Assembly: GCA_033344895.1 (NCBI GenBank)
Contig: JAWPMN010000001.1
Span: forward strand, 3,790,001 to 3,854,000
Length of the DNA stretch: 64,000 nt
Reading direction: 5' to 3'
From: Alphaproteobacteria bacterium
Lineage (GTDB): Bacteria; Pseudomonadota; Alphaproteobacteria; UBA8366; Aestuariispiraceae
Each line of letters begins with the position of its first letter. Position 1 is the first letter of the stretch. Shown piece by piece: positions 7,756 to 16,404 of the stretch. The translations under genes and the position numbers were made by a program. Below the pieces are notes generated by a model, which saw only the letters and a program-made list of their open reading frames with translations, did not search any database and was not told the origin of the DNA.

Positions 7756-9066
7756 ATGAGTACTGCAGAGAAACAAGAACTTTACGGTTACACCGGTTTC
7801 TTCGACGCGAGCCTGGAGGACAGCGATCCTGCGGTTCATGCCGCGCTTGAAGACGAACTGCGCCGCCAGAATGACGGGATCGAACTGATCGCGTCGGAAA
7901 ACATTGTCAGCCGCGCCGTTTTGCAGGCCGTCGGCTCCGTGAATACCAACAAGTATGCGGAAGGCTATTCCGGCCGTCGCTACTATGGCGGCTGCGAACA
8001 TGTGGATGTTGTCGAGACCCTCGCAATCGAACGGGTCTGCAAACTGTTCAACTGTCAGTTCGCGAATGTTCAGCCGCATTCGGGCGCCCAGGCCAACCAG
8101 GCGGTCTTCTTTGCGTTGCTGCAGCCGGGAGACACCTATCTGGGCCTGTCCCTGGCATCGGGCGGACATCTGACCCATGGCGCGGCCCCGAACCAGTCGG
8201 GCAAATGGTTCAACGCCGTCCAGTACGATGTGCGGGCGGAAGACCACCTGATCGACTTCGATCAGGTAGAGCGATTGGCGAAGGAGCACAAACCGAAGCT
8301 GATCGTTGCCGGTGGATCCGCCTATCCGCGCATTCTCGACTTCAAGCGTTTCCGTGAGATCGCCGATTCCGTCGGCGCCTACCTGATGGTCGACATGGCG
8401 CATTTCGCCGGTCTGGTCGCGGGCGGTCATCATCCGAATCCGCTGGAATACGCCCATGTCGCGACGTCGACCACACACAAGACCCTGCGCTGCACGCGCG
8501 GCGGCATCATCCTGACCAACGACGAGGCTCTGGCGAAGAAGTTCAACTCCGCTGTGTTCCCCGGTCTGCAGGGTGGTCCGCTGATGCATGTCATCGCCGG
8601 CAAGGCGGTTGGCTTCGGCGAAGCGCTGCGCCCGGAGTACAAGGCCTACACCGGTGCAATCGTCCGAAATGCCAAGGTGCTGGCGGGAACGCTGATCGAG
8701 GGGGGCCTGGACATCGTGTCCGGCGGTACCGACACGCATCTGATGCTGGTCGACTTGCGGCCGAAGGGGCTGACCGGCAACATCGCCGAGAAGAGCCTGG
8801 AACGGGCTGGCATTACCTGCAACAAGAACGGCATCCCGTTCGATCCGGAAAAGCCGATGGTCACCAGCGGCATTCGACTGGGCACGCCGGCGGCGACGAC
8901 CCGTGGCTTCGGGGAGGCGGAATTCCGCGAAGTGGGGCAGATGATCGTCGAAGTGCTGGACGGACTGGCACAGAATCGGGAAGACAATAGCGCGGTCGAA
9001 AATGCCGTGCACGCGCGGGTGAAGACCTTGTGCGAACGGTTCCCGCTATACGCATCGGCTTACTGA
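7756..9066 (+). CDS. glyA: Serine hydroxymethyltransferase
   Basis: A 436-residue PLP enzyme that interconverts serine and glycine with transfer of a one-carbon unit to tetrahydrofolate. Seen are [44 protein letters not shown], the PLP-lysine motif STTHKTL and [11 protein letters not shown]. The usual LRGPRGG after the lysine reads LRCTRGG here. ATG 7756 (MSTAEKQ) is the right start by family length; AAGGA lies ten bases before it. The longer in-frame extension back into rpiB would add 49 non-conserved residues. It supplies one-carbon units to the purine, thymidylate and methionine pathways. Confidence 0.96.
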   Translation: MSTAEKQELYGYTGFFDASLEDSDPAVHAALEDELRRQNDGIELIASENIVSRAVLQAVGSVNTNKYAEGYSGRRYYGGCEHVDVVETLAIERVCKLFNCQFANVQPHSGAQANQAVFFALLQPGDTYLGLSLASGGHLTHGAAPNQSGKWFNAVQYDVRAEDHLIDFDQVERLAKEHKPKLIVAGGSAYPRILDFKRFREIADSVGAYLMVDMAHFAGLVAGGHHPNPLEYAHVATSTTHKTLRCTRGGIILTNDEALAKKFNSAVFPGLQGGPLMHVIAGKAVGFGEALRPEYKAYTGAIVRNAKVLAGTLIEGGLDIVSGGTDTHLMLVDLRPKGLTGNIAEKSLERAGITCNKNGIPFDPEKPMVTSGIRLGTPAATTRGFGEAEFREVGQMIVEVLDGLAQNREDNSAVENAVHARVKTLCERFPLYASAY

Positions 9067-9093
9067 GGCCTTGCGAAGCGGTGGTTAACGAGA

Positions 9094-9120
9094 CCCGGGA
9101 CGGGACCGGCCCGTCCCGGG
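9094..9120. repeat. Perfect 11-bp inverted repeat between glyA and nrdR
   Basis: Arms CCCGGGACGGG and CCCGTCCCGGG flank a five-base loop. The very stable stem lies 27 bases past the glyA stop and 25 before the nrdR start. No T-run follows, so it is not a classical intrinsic terminator; it could be an mRNA-stabilising stem or partial attenuator. Confidence 0.6.
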
Positions 9121-9145
9121 CGCTTACACAAGGGGCGGTGAAGCG

Positions 9146-9613
9146 ATGAAATGTCCGTTCTGCGGTCACGACGACACCCAGGTTAAGGATTCCCGGCCGA
9201 CGGAGGACAATTCCGCGATCCGCCGGCGGCGGATGTGCCTGAACTGCGGGGCGCGTTTCACCACTTTCGAACGCGTTCAACTGCGCGAACTGACTGTCGT
9301 GAAGAAGAACGGTCAGCGCGAGCCGTTCGATCGCGACAAGCTGATCCGCTCGATGCAGATCGCCTGCCGCAAGCGGAATGTCGAGCTGGATCGCATAGAG
9401 CGGATCGTGAACTCCATCGTCCGGCGCCTGGAAAGTTCGGGCGAAAACGAGATTCCGGTCTCCACGGTCGGCGAGATGGTCATGGAAGCGCTGCTGCAGC
9501 TTGATCAGGTCGCCTATGTGCGATTCGCGTCCGTATACCGGAATTTCCGTGAGGCGAAGGATTTCACCGATTTCGTCCAGCGCGACGTTTCGCGGCTCGA
9601 AGACGAAATCTGA
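9146..9613 (+). CDS. nrdR: Transcriptional repressor NrdR
   Basis: A 155-residue ATP-cone regulator of ribonucleotide reductase genes. The N-terminal zinc ribbon is complete (KCPFCG, then CLNCGARF), preceded by the RRRRMC-like basic stretch IRRRRMC. The ATP-cone domain follows ([20 protein letters not shown] to [11 protein letters not shown]). NrdR senses dATP/ATP and binds NrdR boxes upstream of nrd operons. Length and motifs match the family exactly. ATG 9146 has AGGGGCGG upstream. It sits between glyA and ribD, the usual alphaproteobacterial place. Confidence 0.97.
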   Translation: MKCPFCGHDDTQVKDSRPTEDNSAIRRRRMCLNCGARFTTFERVQLRELTVVKKNGQREPFDRDKLIRSMQIACRKRNVELDRIERIVNSIVRRLESSGENEIPVSTVGEMVMEALLQLDQVAYVRFASVYRNFREAKDFTDFVQRDVSRLEDEI

Positions 9614-9622
9614 TTCCGGGCC

Positions 9623-10753
9623 ATGGCCCTTCCATCTCACCGCACAGACGACGCACGCTGGATGCGTGCGGCGCTTTCGCTTGCGCGGCGGGGCCTTGGC
9701 CGGGTCGCACCCAATCCGGCGGTCGGCTGTGTTCTTGTCAGGGACGGTCGGATCGTCGGGCGGGGCTGGACCCAGCCTGGGGGGCGTCCGCACGCAGAAA
9801 CGGAGGCACTGGCACGGGCGGGAGACGCTGCGCGGGGCGCGGTCGCCTATGTGACCCTGGAACCTTGTTCCCATACCGGCCAGACCGGACCTTGTGCCGA
9901 TGCGCTGATCGCTGCCGGTATCGTGCGGGCCGTCGTGGCAATGCCCGACCCGGACCCCCGCGTGTCGGGTCGCGGTCTGGACCGATTGCGGGCATCCGGC
10001 ATTGACGTGACCTTGGGCCCAATGGAGACGGAAGCGGCACGACTGAATGCCGGGTTTCTGTCCCACAGGTTGCGCGGCAGACCCATGGTCACCCTGAAAC
10101 TGGCAACCAGTCTGGACGGCAAGATCGCCACAGCGAGCGGCGAAAGTCAGTGGATCACGGGTCCGGAAGCCCGCGCCGACGCCCATCTTCTGCGGATGAC
10201 CCATGACGCCGTTCTGGTCGGCATCGGCACGGCTTTGGCGGATAATCCGTCCCTGACCTGTCGGTTGCCGGGGATAGACGCCAGGGGCCTACGGGTCGTC
10301 CTCGACAGCCGGGGACGCCTACCGGCCGATGCTGCACTGTGCGACGGAACCGTTCCCACACTGCAGATTGTAGGGCCACAGCCGCAAATGCCGACCCCGC
10401 CGGGTGTCAATCGCCTTTCCGTCGGCCTCGGCAAGGATGGTCGTCTGGATCCGGCAGAATGCCTGTCCGCGCTTGCGGAAGCGGACGTTACCCGCGTGAT
10501 GATCGAAGGCGGCGGGTCGGTTGCGGCATCTTTCCTGGCAGCGGGCTTGGTCGACCGTGTCGTCTGGTACCGTGCACCAATCGCGATTGGCGGCGACGGT
10601 CGGGACGGTGTGGCCGCATACGGCCTTGACCGCCTGTCGGATGCGCGATCTTTTCTGCCTGTTTCGGTCCGCACAGTTGGGGCGGATCGTGTCGAAACCT
10701 ACGAAGCGGGGGATTTTTCGGCATGGCGCGAATGGGGTGGTTCAGCGCTCTAG
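9623..10753 (+). CDS. ribD: Riboflavin biosynthesis deaminase/reductase RibD
   Basis: A 376-residue bifunctional enzyme performing the second and third steps of riboflavin synthesis. The N-terminal deaminase domain (about residues 10-150) has the zinc motifs HAE (GGRPHAETEA) and PCSHTGQTGPC with its two cysteines. The C-terminal reductase domain (about 155-365) starts at RPMVTLKLATSLDGKIAT and contains GIGTALADNPSLTCRLPG and MIEGGGSVAASFL. It starts nine bases after nrdR and its 3' end overlaps the next gene by 31 bases in another frame, suggesting co-transcription. Confidence 0.96.
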   Translation: MALPSHRTDDARWMRAALSLARRGLGRVAPNPAVGCVLVRDGRIVGRGWTQPGGRPHAETEALARAGDAARGAVAYVTLEPCSHTGQTGPCADALIAAGIVRAVVAMPDPDPRVSGRGLDRLRASGIDVTLGPMETEAARLNAGFLSHRLRGRPMVTLKLATSLDGKIATASGESQWITGPEARADAHLLRMTHDAVLVGIGTALADNPSLTCRLPGIDARGLRVVLDSRGRLPADAALCDGTVPTLQIVGPQPQMPTPPGVNRLSVGLGKDGRLDPAECLSALAEADVTRVMIEGGGSVAASFLAAGLVDRVVWYRAPIAIGGDGRDGVAAYGLDRLSDARSFLPVSVRTVGADRVETYEAGDFSAWREWGGSAL

Positions 10754-11601
10754 TTCTGTCCGCCACGGCCCTGGCAGCCTGTCAGTCCAACGGAGGACTG
10801 AGCGGCCCGATGACGACGTCGGGGCAATGCTGGTGGGGGCACACCTGCTTCGATGTTTCAAAAACGGCGGACAGGCGTGTCGCCAGAATCGTGCTGGATT
10901 ACAAAGGGTCCGAAGAACCCTTCACGGTTCGGATCCGAACGGACGTCTCCGGGATGGAAGGTACCTGGGTCGAGCGGGAAACTTTCGTCCTGAAAGACCC
11001 TCATCGGGTGGAAATCCTGAATGTCCGTGCCCGCGCGACCGGATCCTGGGACTGGCGCTGGCATTTCGACCTGCATCCGGGGGCGATGCCGGCAGCCCAT
11101 GACGACAACAATCTGTATCGGCTGCCGTATCGCGACGGCGAGACCTATGAGGTCATTCAGGGGTATGGCGGCGATTTCAGCCACATGGGCGACAACTTTC
11201 ATTCGATCGATTGGGCTATGCCGGCAGGGACGGAGGTGCTGGCGGCCCGGGGCGGCGTCGTGGTGGCGGTCCGGGGGGACTCGAACCGGAAGGGGCAGGG
11301 CTGGGACAACCACATCATCATCCGGCATGACGATGGAACCTACGCCTGGTATCTGCATCTGAAATACGACGGCGTGACGGTCGAAACCGGGCAGATCGTG
11401 CAGTCCGGCGACCTGATCGGACTTTCCGGGGATACCGGGTTTTCGTCGCGACCGCATCTTCACTTTCAGGTCTCCTCCCTGTCGCCGGACCCGGACGTCT
11501 TCTACAGGTCCTTCCCGACCCAATTCTTCACGTCGCGCGGCGTGGTGTCTCAACTACAGGAGGGCGGGCGGTATACCGCCGAACCGCTGCCTTCCGGCTG
11601 A
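10723..11601 (+). CDS. M23-family peptidase-like lipoprotein
   Basis: A 292-residue protein with a lipoprotein signal (hydrophobic segment ending in the lipobox LAAC), then about 120 residues without recognised motif, then an M23/LysM-associated peptidase-type domain (about residues 150-275). Visible are DNFHSIDWAMPAGTEVLAA, YAWYLHLKYDGV, GQIVQSGDLIGLSGDTGFS and RPHLHFQV. The HxH zinc pair is present (HLHF). The usual first ligand motif HxxxD reads HSID, one residue short, so catalytic activity is uncertain. The start overlaps ribD; ATG 10732 is an alternative. It probably acts on peptidoglycan, or as a non-catalytic cell-wall regulator at the outer membrane. Its place inside a riboflavin cluster is unusual. 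Confidence 0.82.
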   Translation: MARMGWFSALVLSATALAACQSNGGLSGPMTTSGQCWWGHTCFDVSKTADRRVARIVLDYKGSEEPFTVRIRTDVSGMEGTWVERETFVLKDPHRVEILNVRARATGSWDWRWHFDLHPGAMPAAHDDNNLYRLPYRDGETYEVIQGYGGDFSHMGDNFHSIDWAMPAGTEVLAARGGVVVAVRGDSNRKGQGWDNHIIIRHDDGTYAWYLHLKYDGVTVETGQIVQSGDLIGLSGDTGFSSRPHLHFQVSSLSPDPDVFYRSFPTQFFTSRGVVSQLQEGGRYTAEPLPSG

Positions 11602-11695
11602 CCCCACTTTGTTGACATGGCGCAATGCGGGGCAGCGCCCCTGGTCGTAGTCTCCACATTATAGATTTCGAATTTTGGGTAAGGAGATGCAGCCA

Positions 11696-11929
11696 ATGAC
11701 GCACACGCCCCACGAACTGATCCAGGAATTTCCCGAATGCGGCGACCGGATCCACTTTCTCAAGGAACAGGATGGTCATTTCAGAGAACTGGCGGACAGC
11801 TACCATGAACTGAACCGCGAAATTCATCGCGGTGAGACGGATGTCGAACCGATGGGCCAGTTTCATCTGGAAGAACTGAAGAAGCGCCGGCTCGCTCTGC
11901 TGGATGAAATCGGCGGATATCTGCGTTGA
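11696..11929 (+). CDS. DUF465 (YdcH-like) small helical protein
   Basis: A 77-residue protein matching the YdcH/DUF465 pattern: an N-terminal HELIQEFPE segment, HFLKEQDGHFRELADSYHELNREIHR and a C-terminal helix LEELKKRRLALLDEI. The family forms short coiled coils and has no settled function. ATG 11696 is chosen because AAGGAG (11681-11686) lies nine bases upstream; ATG 11687 is too close to it. It stands in the gap between the M23-like lipoprotein and ribE. Confidence 0.85.
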   Translation: MTHTPHELIQEFPECGDRIHFLKEQDGHFRELADSYHELNREIHRGETDVEPMGQFHLEELKKRRLALLDEIGGYLR

Positions 11930-12051
11930 TCCGAGCGGCGCCGTCCTGTCGTACTCTGCTCTGAAAGAGTCGCAGTCTTGGTTTGCCTTATCGGGTGATA
12001 AGCGTAATACATCGGCCGATTTGGCACCGAGACAGGAAAGTGGGGCCGCCC

Positions 12052-12657
12052 ATGTTCACCGGCATCGTAACGGACCGCGGACGGGTTTCCGCGCGACAGG
12101 ATCGCGGGGATACGCGCTTCGTGCTGGAAACAGCCTATGAGGTCGAAAGCATCGATCTCGGGGCCTCGATCTCCTGCAACGGTTGCTGCCTGACCGTCAT
12201 CGAAACCGGGCGCACTGCGGACGGGCAGGGGTGGTTCGCGGTGGAGGCCTCGACCGAAACGCTCTCCAAGACCACGCTCGGCGCTTGGCAGGCCGACACC
12301 CTGGTCAATCTTGAACGGGCGTTGCGCCTTGGCGACGAACTGGGCGGGCACTTCGTTCTGGGGCATGTCGACGGTGTGGCAGAGATCGTTTCCCGCGCCG
12401 AGGAAGGGGATAGCATCCGCTTCACCTTCCGCCCGCCGCCCGCACTCATGAAATACATCGCACCAAAGGGGTCAGTGGTTCTTGATGGAGTATCGCTGAC
12501 GATCAATGAGGTCGAAGGCGATACATTCGGGGTTAACATCATTCCCCATACATCTGCGGTTACCGGATTTGGCGCAGCCAAGGCCGGAGACCGCGTAAAC
12601 CTTGAGGTCGACGCGCTCGCCCGATATGTTGCGCGCCTTCTCGGGAAGGAAGGGTAA
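12052..12657 (+). CDS. ribE: Riboflavin synthase alpha subunit
   Basis: A 201-residue enzyme that dismutates two molecules of 6,7-dimethyl-8-ribityllumazine into riboflavin. It shows the two-fold lumazine-binding repeat: [12 protein letters not shown] at the start, [13 protein letters not shown] and [11 protein letters not shown] in the first barrel, [11 protein letters not shown] at the junction, and [14 protein letters not shown] with [16 protein letters not shown] in the second. The start at ATG 12052 is fixed by the universal MFTGI N-terminus. I looked for an FMN riboswitch in 11930-12051 and see none of its conserved boxes. Confidence 0.96.
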   Translation: MFTGIVTDRGRVSARQDRGDTRFVLETAYEVESIDLGASISCNGCCLTVIETGRTADGQGWFAVEASTETLSKTTLGAWQADTLVNLERALRLGDELGGHFVLGHVDGVAEIVSRAEEGDSIRFTFRPPPALMKYIAPKGSVVLDGVSLTINEVEGDTFGVNIIPHTSAVTGFGAAKAGDRVNLEVDALARYVARLLGKEG

Positions 12658-12664
12658 GGCCCTG

Positions 12665-13819
12665 ATGAGCAAGGACGAACTCGCAACGGTATCGAAGCAG
12701 GACATTGCCCGGGCATCGGGCGATCTGGCGTTTCTGTCACCGATTGAGGAAATCATCGACGAGGCGCGGAACGGTCGGATGTTCATTCTGGTCGATGATG
12801 AAGATCGCGAGAATGAGGGCGATCTGGTCATTCCGGCGCAGATGGCGACGCCGGAGGCCATCAACTTCATGGCGAAGTATGGTCGCGGCCTGATCTGTCT
12901 CGCCCTTCCGGGAGACCAGGTGTCACGCCTGGGCCTGGAACTGATGCCGCAGAAGAACGCCAGCCGTTTCGGGACTGCCTTCACGATCTCCATTGAAGCG
13001 CGGGAAGGTGTTACCACCGGTATTTCCGCCCCTGACCGCGCCCGCACCATCGCGGCGGCCATTGCGCCTGATGCGACGCCCGCGGACATCACGACGCCGG
13101 GCCATATTTTCCCCCTTCTGGCGCGCGATGGTGGCGTTCTGGTGCGCGCCGGCCACACCGAGGCGGCAGTCGACCTGTCGCGTTTGGCCGGGCTGAATCC
13201 GTCCGGCGTGATCTGCGAGATCATGAATGACGACGGCGATATGGCGCGCCTGCCGGATCTGATCAAATTCGCCCAGTATCACGGCCTTAAGATCGGTGCG
13301 ATTGCGGACCTCATTGCCTATCGCCGGCGCTATGATCACATCGTGGAGCGCTCGGAATCGACCACGCTGGAATCCGTCCATGGCGGCGCGTTCGATATGC
13401 ACGTATACGTCAATCAGATTTCCTACGCCGAACATGTGGCCCTGGTGAAGGGGGACCCGACGGAGGGCGGACCTGTGCTGGTGCGCATGCACGCGCTGAA
13501 CGTTCTGGATGATGTCCTGATGGACAAGGTCAGCGGCAAGGCGGGGGATCTGCAGAAGGCGATGGATCGGATCGGAGAGGCGGGACGCGGCGTCGTCGTC
13601 CTGATCCGCGAGCCGCATGCGAAGGCCCTGTCCGACTGCGTCCGTGTACGTGAGAACAAATCTGCCGGTGGCGCGGAACTGCGTGACTACGGCATCGGCG
13701 CCCAGATCCTGACTGACCTGGGCGTAAGCGAAATGATTTTGCTGTCCAACACGGAGAAGACCGTGATTGGCCTGGACGGCTATGGCTTGAAGATCGTCGA
13801 TCGCCAGCCGCTGGATTGA
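12665..13819 (+). CDS. ribB: 3,4-dihydroxy-2-butanone 4-phosphate synthase with degenerate GTP cyclohydrolase II domain
   Basis: A 384-residue RibBA-like protein. The RibB domain (about residues 20-225) is intact: [19 protein letters not shown] with acidic metal ligands, [27 protein letters not shown], and [17 protein letters not shown]. The C-terminal part (about 235-380) aligns with Rib[11 protein letters not shown], then RMHALN. The three zinc cysteines of GTP cyclohydrolase II (normally CxxGD...CDCG) are missing, and the region reads [17 protein letters not shown]. So this protein should make the four-carbon precursor but not open GTP; a separate RibA is expected elsewhere. It follows ribE by seven bases. 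Confidence 0.93.
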   Translation: MSKDELATVSKQDIARASGDLAFLSPIEEIIDEARNGRMFILVDDEDRENEGDLVIPAQMATPEAINFMAKYGRGLICLALPGDQVSRLGLELMPQKNASRFGTAFTISIEAREGVTTGISAPDRARTIAAAIAPDATPADITTPGHIFPLLARDGGVLVRAGHTEAAVDLSRLAGLNPSGVICEIMNDDGDMARLPDLIKFAQYHGLKIGAIADLIAYRRRYDHIVERSESTTLESVHGGAFDMHVYVNQISYAEHVALVKGDPTEGGPVLVRMHALNVLDDVLMDKVSGKAGDLQKAMDRIGEAGRGVVVLIREPHAKALSDCVRVRENKSAGGAELRDYGIGAQILTDLGVSEMILLSNTEKTVIGLDGYGLKIVDRQPLD

Positions 13820-13840
13820 TCGCGAGATAAGGAAAAGACA

Positions 13841-14290
13841 ATGCCCCATATTCTGGTGGTAGAGGCGCCGTATTATGCGGACATCACCGAAGAACTGACC
13901 CGCGGCGCCCTGGCCGAACTGGATGCGCAGGGGGCGACCCATGAGCGCGAGACGGTGTTCGGGGTCTTTGAACTGCCGGCCGCCATTTCCATGGCAAAGT
14001 CCGTGCGGAACGCCGATGGCACGCCGAAATATGATGGTTACCTGGCGCTGGGCTGTGTCATCCGGGGTGAAACAACGCATTACGACTATGTCTGCAACGA
14101 AAGCGCCCGGGGCTTGATGGACCTGTCGGTGCGCGATCATCTTGCGATCGGGTATGGCGTATTGACGGTCGAGAACGAGGATCAGGCCTGGGCCCGGGCG
14201 CGCGTGAATGAAAAGAACAAGGGCCGCGATGCGGCCGCGGCCTGCCTGCGGATGATCGAAATGCGTCGCGGCTTTGGCCTGTCGATCTGA
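13841..14290 (+). CDS. ribH: 6,7-dimethyl-8-ribityllumazine synthase
   Basis: A 149-residue lumazine synthase condensing the RibD product with the RibB product. Seen are VVEAPYYADITEEL at the N-terminus, VFGVFELPAAISMA, YDGYLALGCVIRGETTHYDY with the substrate loop, and a C-terminal NKGRDAAAACLRMIEM. The usual His of the general-base region lies in RDHLAIGYGVLTVEN. AAGGAAAAG precedes the start. It lies 21 bases after ribB and 12 before nusB, so the three genes are one transcription unit. Confidence 0.95.
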   Translation: MPHILVVEAPYYADITEELTRGALAELDAQGATHERETVFGVFELPAAISMAKSVRNADGTPKYDGYLALGCVIRGETTHYDYVCNESARGLMDLSVRDHLAIGYGVLTVENEDQAWARARVNEKNKGRDAAAACLRMIEMRRGFGLSI

Positions 14291-14302
14291 TCGGGACGAG
14301 AG

Positions 14303-14794
14303 ATGAGCGGAAAATCCAGCAATAAGCCCAGCCGCGCAACACGCCGCCGCGCCGCCAGATTGGCCGCGGTGCAGGCCCTGTATGACATGGAAGTGTCCGG
14401 CCACAATGCGCTGCAGGTCATAGACAGTTTCCGTCTTCGCGGGGGTACGGCGGATCTCGACGGGGAAATGATCCTGGCCGACGGGGAATTCTTTACCGAA
14501 CTGGTTCGCGGCGTCAGCGCATCGTCGGACGATCTGGACAGCATGATCGCATCGGCGATCGATTCCAGCCGCAAGGTGACGTCCCTGGAGACGGTCCTGC
14601 GGGCAATTCTGCGTGCCGGCGCCTATGAAATGTCGCGTCGGGACGATATCGATCCGCCTGTGGTCATCAGCGAATACCTGACCGTGACGGCCGCATTCTA
14701 CGATCCGGCGGAAACGGGTTTTGTGAACGGCATTCTCGACCGTCTGGCCAAGGTCCTGCGCGGCGACGATCTGCCGGACGCGGATAACGGCTGA
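14303..14794 (+). CDS. nusB: Transcription antitermination factor NusB
   Basis: A 163-residue all-helical protein that joins NusE/S10 on boxA of rRNA leader transcripts. The N-terminal RRRAARLAAVQALYDMEVSG, the central FFTELVRGV, the helix LETVLRAILRAGAYEM and the end VISEYLTVTAAFYDPAETGFVNGILDRLAK are diagnostic. A basic N-terminal tail of about ten residues is typical for alphaproteobacteria. It is placed between ribH and thiL with short gaps, as in many proteobacteria. Confidence 0.96.
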   Translation: MSGKSSNKPSRATRRRAARLAAVQALYDMEVSGHNALQVIDSFRLRGGTADLDGEMILADGEFFTELVRGVSASSDDLDSMIASAIDSSRKVTSLETVLRAILRAGAYEMSRRDDIDPPVVISEYLTVTAAFYDPAETGFVNGILDRLAKVLRGDDLPDADNG

Positions 14795-14799
14795 CGGCG

Positions 14800-15777
14800 A
14801 TGTCGGGCGGCGCGGGCGGATCGGGCGAATTCGACCGGATCGCGACCTATTTCGCGCCGCTGGCCCGCGGCTCGGAAGCATCCCTCGGACTGACCGACGA
14901 TGCTGCTTTGCTCTCCATACCGGAGGGGATGGAGCTGGCCGTCACCGCCGATACTCTGGTCGAATCCATCCATTTCTTCGGGGACGAGCCCGCCGACGCC
15001 CTGGCCCAGAAATCGGTCCGGGTGAATCTTTCCGATCTCGCGGCCATGGGTGCGAAACCACACGGATATTTCCTGTCGATCAGCCTGCCCGGCCGGATTG
15101 ACGACGAGTGGATTGCAGCCTTCTGCAAGGGACTGGAGCGGGATCAGGCGGCTTTCGGATGGCACCTGATGGGCGGCGACAGCACATCGACGCCGGGGCC
15201 GATTTCCATTGCGGTCACGGCGCTGGGACTGGTGGAGAAGGGGCGCGCGCTGCGCCGGTCGGGCGCACGGCCTGGTGATGCGGTCTTCGTGTCCGGCACG
15301 ATCGGCGACGGATTTCTGGGACTGTTGGCTGCACAGGGACGTCTGCCCTATGGACCGGAGGCGGAGGCCGTCCAGCAGCGTTATCACAGGCCGGAGCCAC
15401 GCGTTTCCCTGGGCATGGCGCTGGCAGGAACGGCCCATGCGGCGATGGATGTATCCGATGGTCTTGTTGCCGATCTGGCACATATCTGCGCGGCCTCCGG
15501 GGTCGGGGCGGAGGTCGACGCGCGGTCCGTCCCCCTTTCCCAGGCGGGCGCGGAACTGCTGGCAGGGGCGCCGGATCTTTTCCCGGAGATTCTGACCGGC
15601 GGTGACGATTACGAACTTCTGGTCACCGGGCCGGAGGATGCGATCCGCGCCGCCGCAGCGTCATGCGATACGCGCCTGACCCGCATCGGGGTAATCCGGG
15701 AAGAGCCGGGTGTGGCGGTTCGCGATGGCGACGGGAATCTGCTGGAGTTTGCGCAGACCGGTTTTCGGCACGGCTGA
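14800..15777 (+). CDS. thiL: Thiamine-monophosphate kinase
   Basis: A 325-residue kinase that phosphorylates thiamine monophosphate to the active cofactor thiamine diphosphate. Seen are GLTDDAALLSIPEG (metal-binding acidic pair), ADTLVESIHFF, KSVRVNLSDLAAMGAKPHGYFLSISLP, MGGDSTSTPGPISIAVTALG, the later MDVSDGLVADLAHIC, and the C-terminal TGGDDYELLV. All belong to the AIR synthase-like ATP-binding fold of ThiL. It begins only five bases after nusB and ends the cofactor block. Confidence 0.95.
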   Translation: MSGGAGGSGEFDRIATYFAPLARGSEASLGLTDDAALLSIPEGMELAVTADTLVESIHFFGDEPADALAQKSVRVNLSDLAAMGAKPHGYFLSISLPGRIDDEWIAAFCKGLERDQAAFGWHLMGGDSTSTPGPISIAVTALGLVEKGRALRRSGARPGDAVFVSGTIGDGFLGLLAAQGRLPYGPEAEAVQQRYHRPEPRVSLGMALAGTAHAAMDVSDGLVADLAHICAASGVGAEVDARSVPLSQAGAELLAGAPDLFPEILTGGDDYELLVTGPEDAIRAAAASCDTRLTRIGVIREEPGVAVRDGDGNLLEFAQTGFRHG

Positions 15778-15849
15778 ACGCTATTTATTTCAATAGTTTG
15801 CTGCATCGCGTAAACTCCCGCCGGGTTGAATTGCTGCGGGTCCCCGCTG

Positions 15850-16287
15850 ATGAAGAAGTTACTGATCATTCTGCTCTTGCTGCTGATTCTCGGCGGTGGC
15901 GGCGGCTATTACTATTTCTTCATCCTGGCGGCGGAGCAGGAAAGTGCGGAACCCGAACCACCCCCGCCGCCGGACAATCGATTCGTGGAAATGAAGTCGC
16001 TGCGCATTCCGGTCATGCGCGGGGGCGTCGTCGTGAACTATGTCGTTCTGCACCTCACCCTGGAGACGGTCGGCGCGGATAACGAGGAACTGGCGCGTTC
16101 GCTCCTGCCGCGCCTCAGAAATGCGTTCCTGACCGATCTGCATGGCTATTTCGCAACGGTATCGGTCGAGGATCGATTGATGGTCAAGGCCCTGAAAAGG
16201 CGACTGCAAATCATCAGCAACAGGGTGTTGGGCCCCGGTACGGTCAATGAGGTTCTGATCCAGAAGGCGTTCAAGCAGAAAGGGTAG
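15850..16287 (+). CDS. FliL-like membrane-anchored protein
   Basis: A 145-residue protein with one N-terminal membrane anchor (a leucine/isoleucine-rich run followed by glycines and YYYFFIL), a Pro/Glu linker (EPEPPPPPD) and a periplasmic domain of about 105 residues. The domain pattern NYVVLHLTLETVG, LLPRLRNAFLTDL and VNEVLIQKAFKQ resembles flagellar FliL, which surrounds the stator in the basal body. Similarity is by layout rather than strong motif. ATG 15850 begins the hydrophobic segment; no strong ribosome site is seen. MotA/MotB genes are present elsewhere in this window but flagellar basal-body genes are not. Confidence 0.6.
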   Translation: MKKLLIILLLLLILGGGGGYYYFFILAAEQESAEPEPPPPPDNRFVEMKSLRIPVMRGGVVVNYVVLHLTLETVGADNEELARSLLPRLRNAFLTDLHGYFATVSVEDRLMVKALKRRLQIISNRVLGPGTVNEVLIQKAFKQKG

Positions 16288-16404
16288 GCGGGGCCGTGTT
16301 GCCGGGCGGTATTACCAATTTGCGCTAGCCTTCCGGGGCGAACGGATTATTGTCAGGTCCGTCACGCCCCATGTTCATCTCTGAAAAACCGGGACTGAAA
16401 ACCG

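Noticed and set aside
11612-11660. Sigma-70 promoter before the DUF465 gene
   Set aside because: A TTGACA hexamer is at 11612-11617, but no -10 hexamer lies at the right spacing.
11930-12051. FMN riboswitch before ribE
   Set aside because: None of the conserved RFN element boxes can be seen in the 122 bases.
12923-14881. A 652-codon antisense frame over ribB, ribH and nusB
   Set aside because: Shadow of three clear genes; low-complexity Arg/His/Gln-rich product.
16288-16404. Terminator after the FliL-like gene
   Set aside because: Only short imperfect stems, no T-run.
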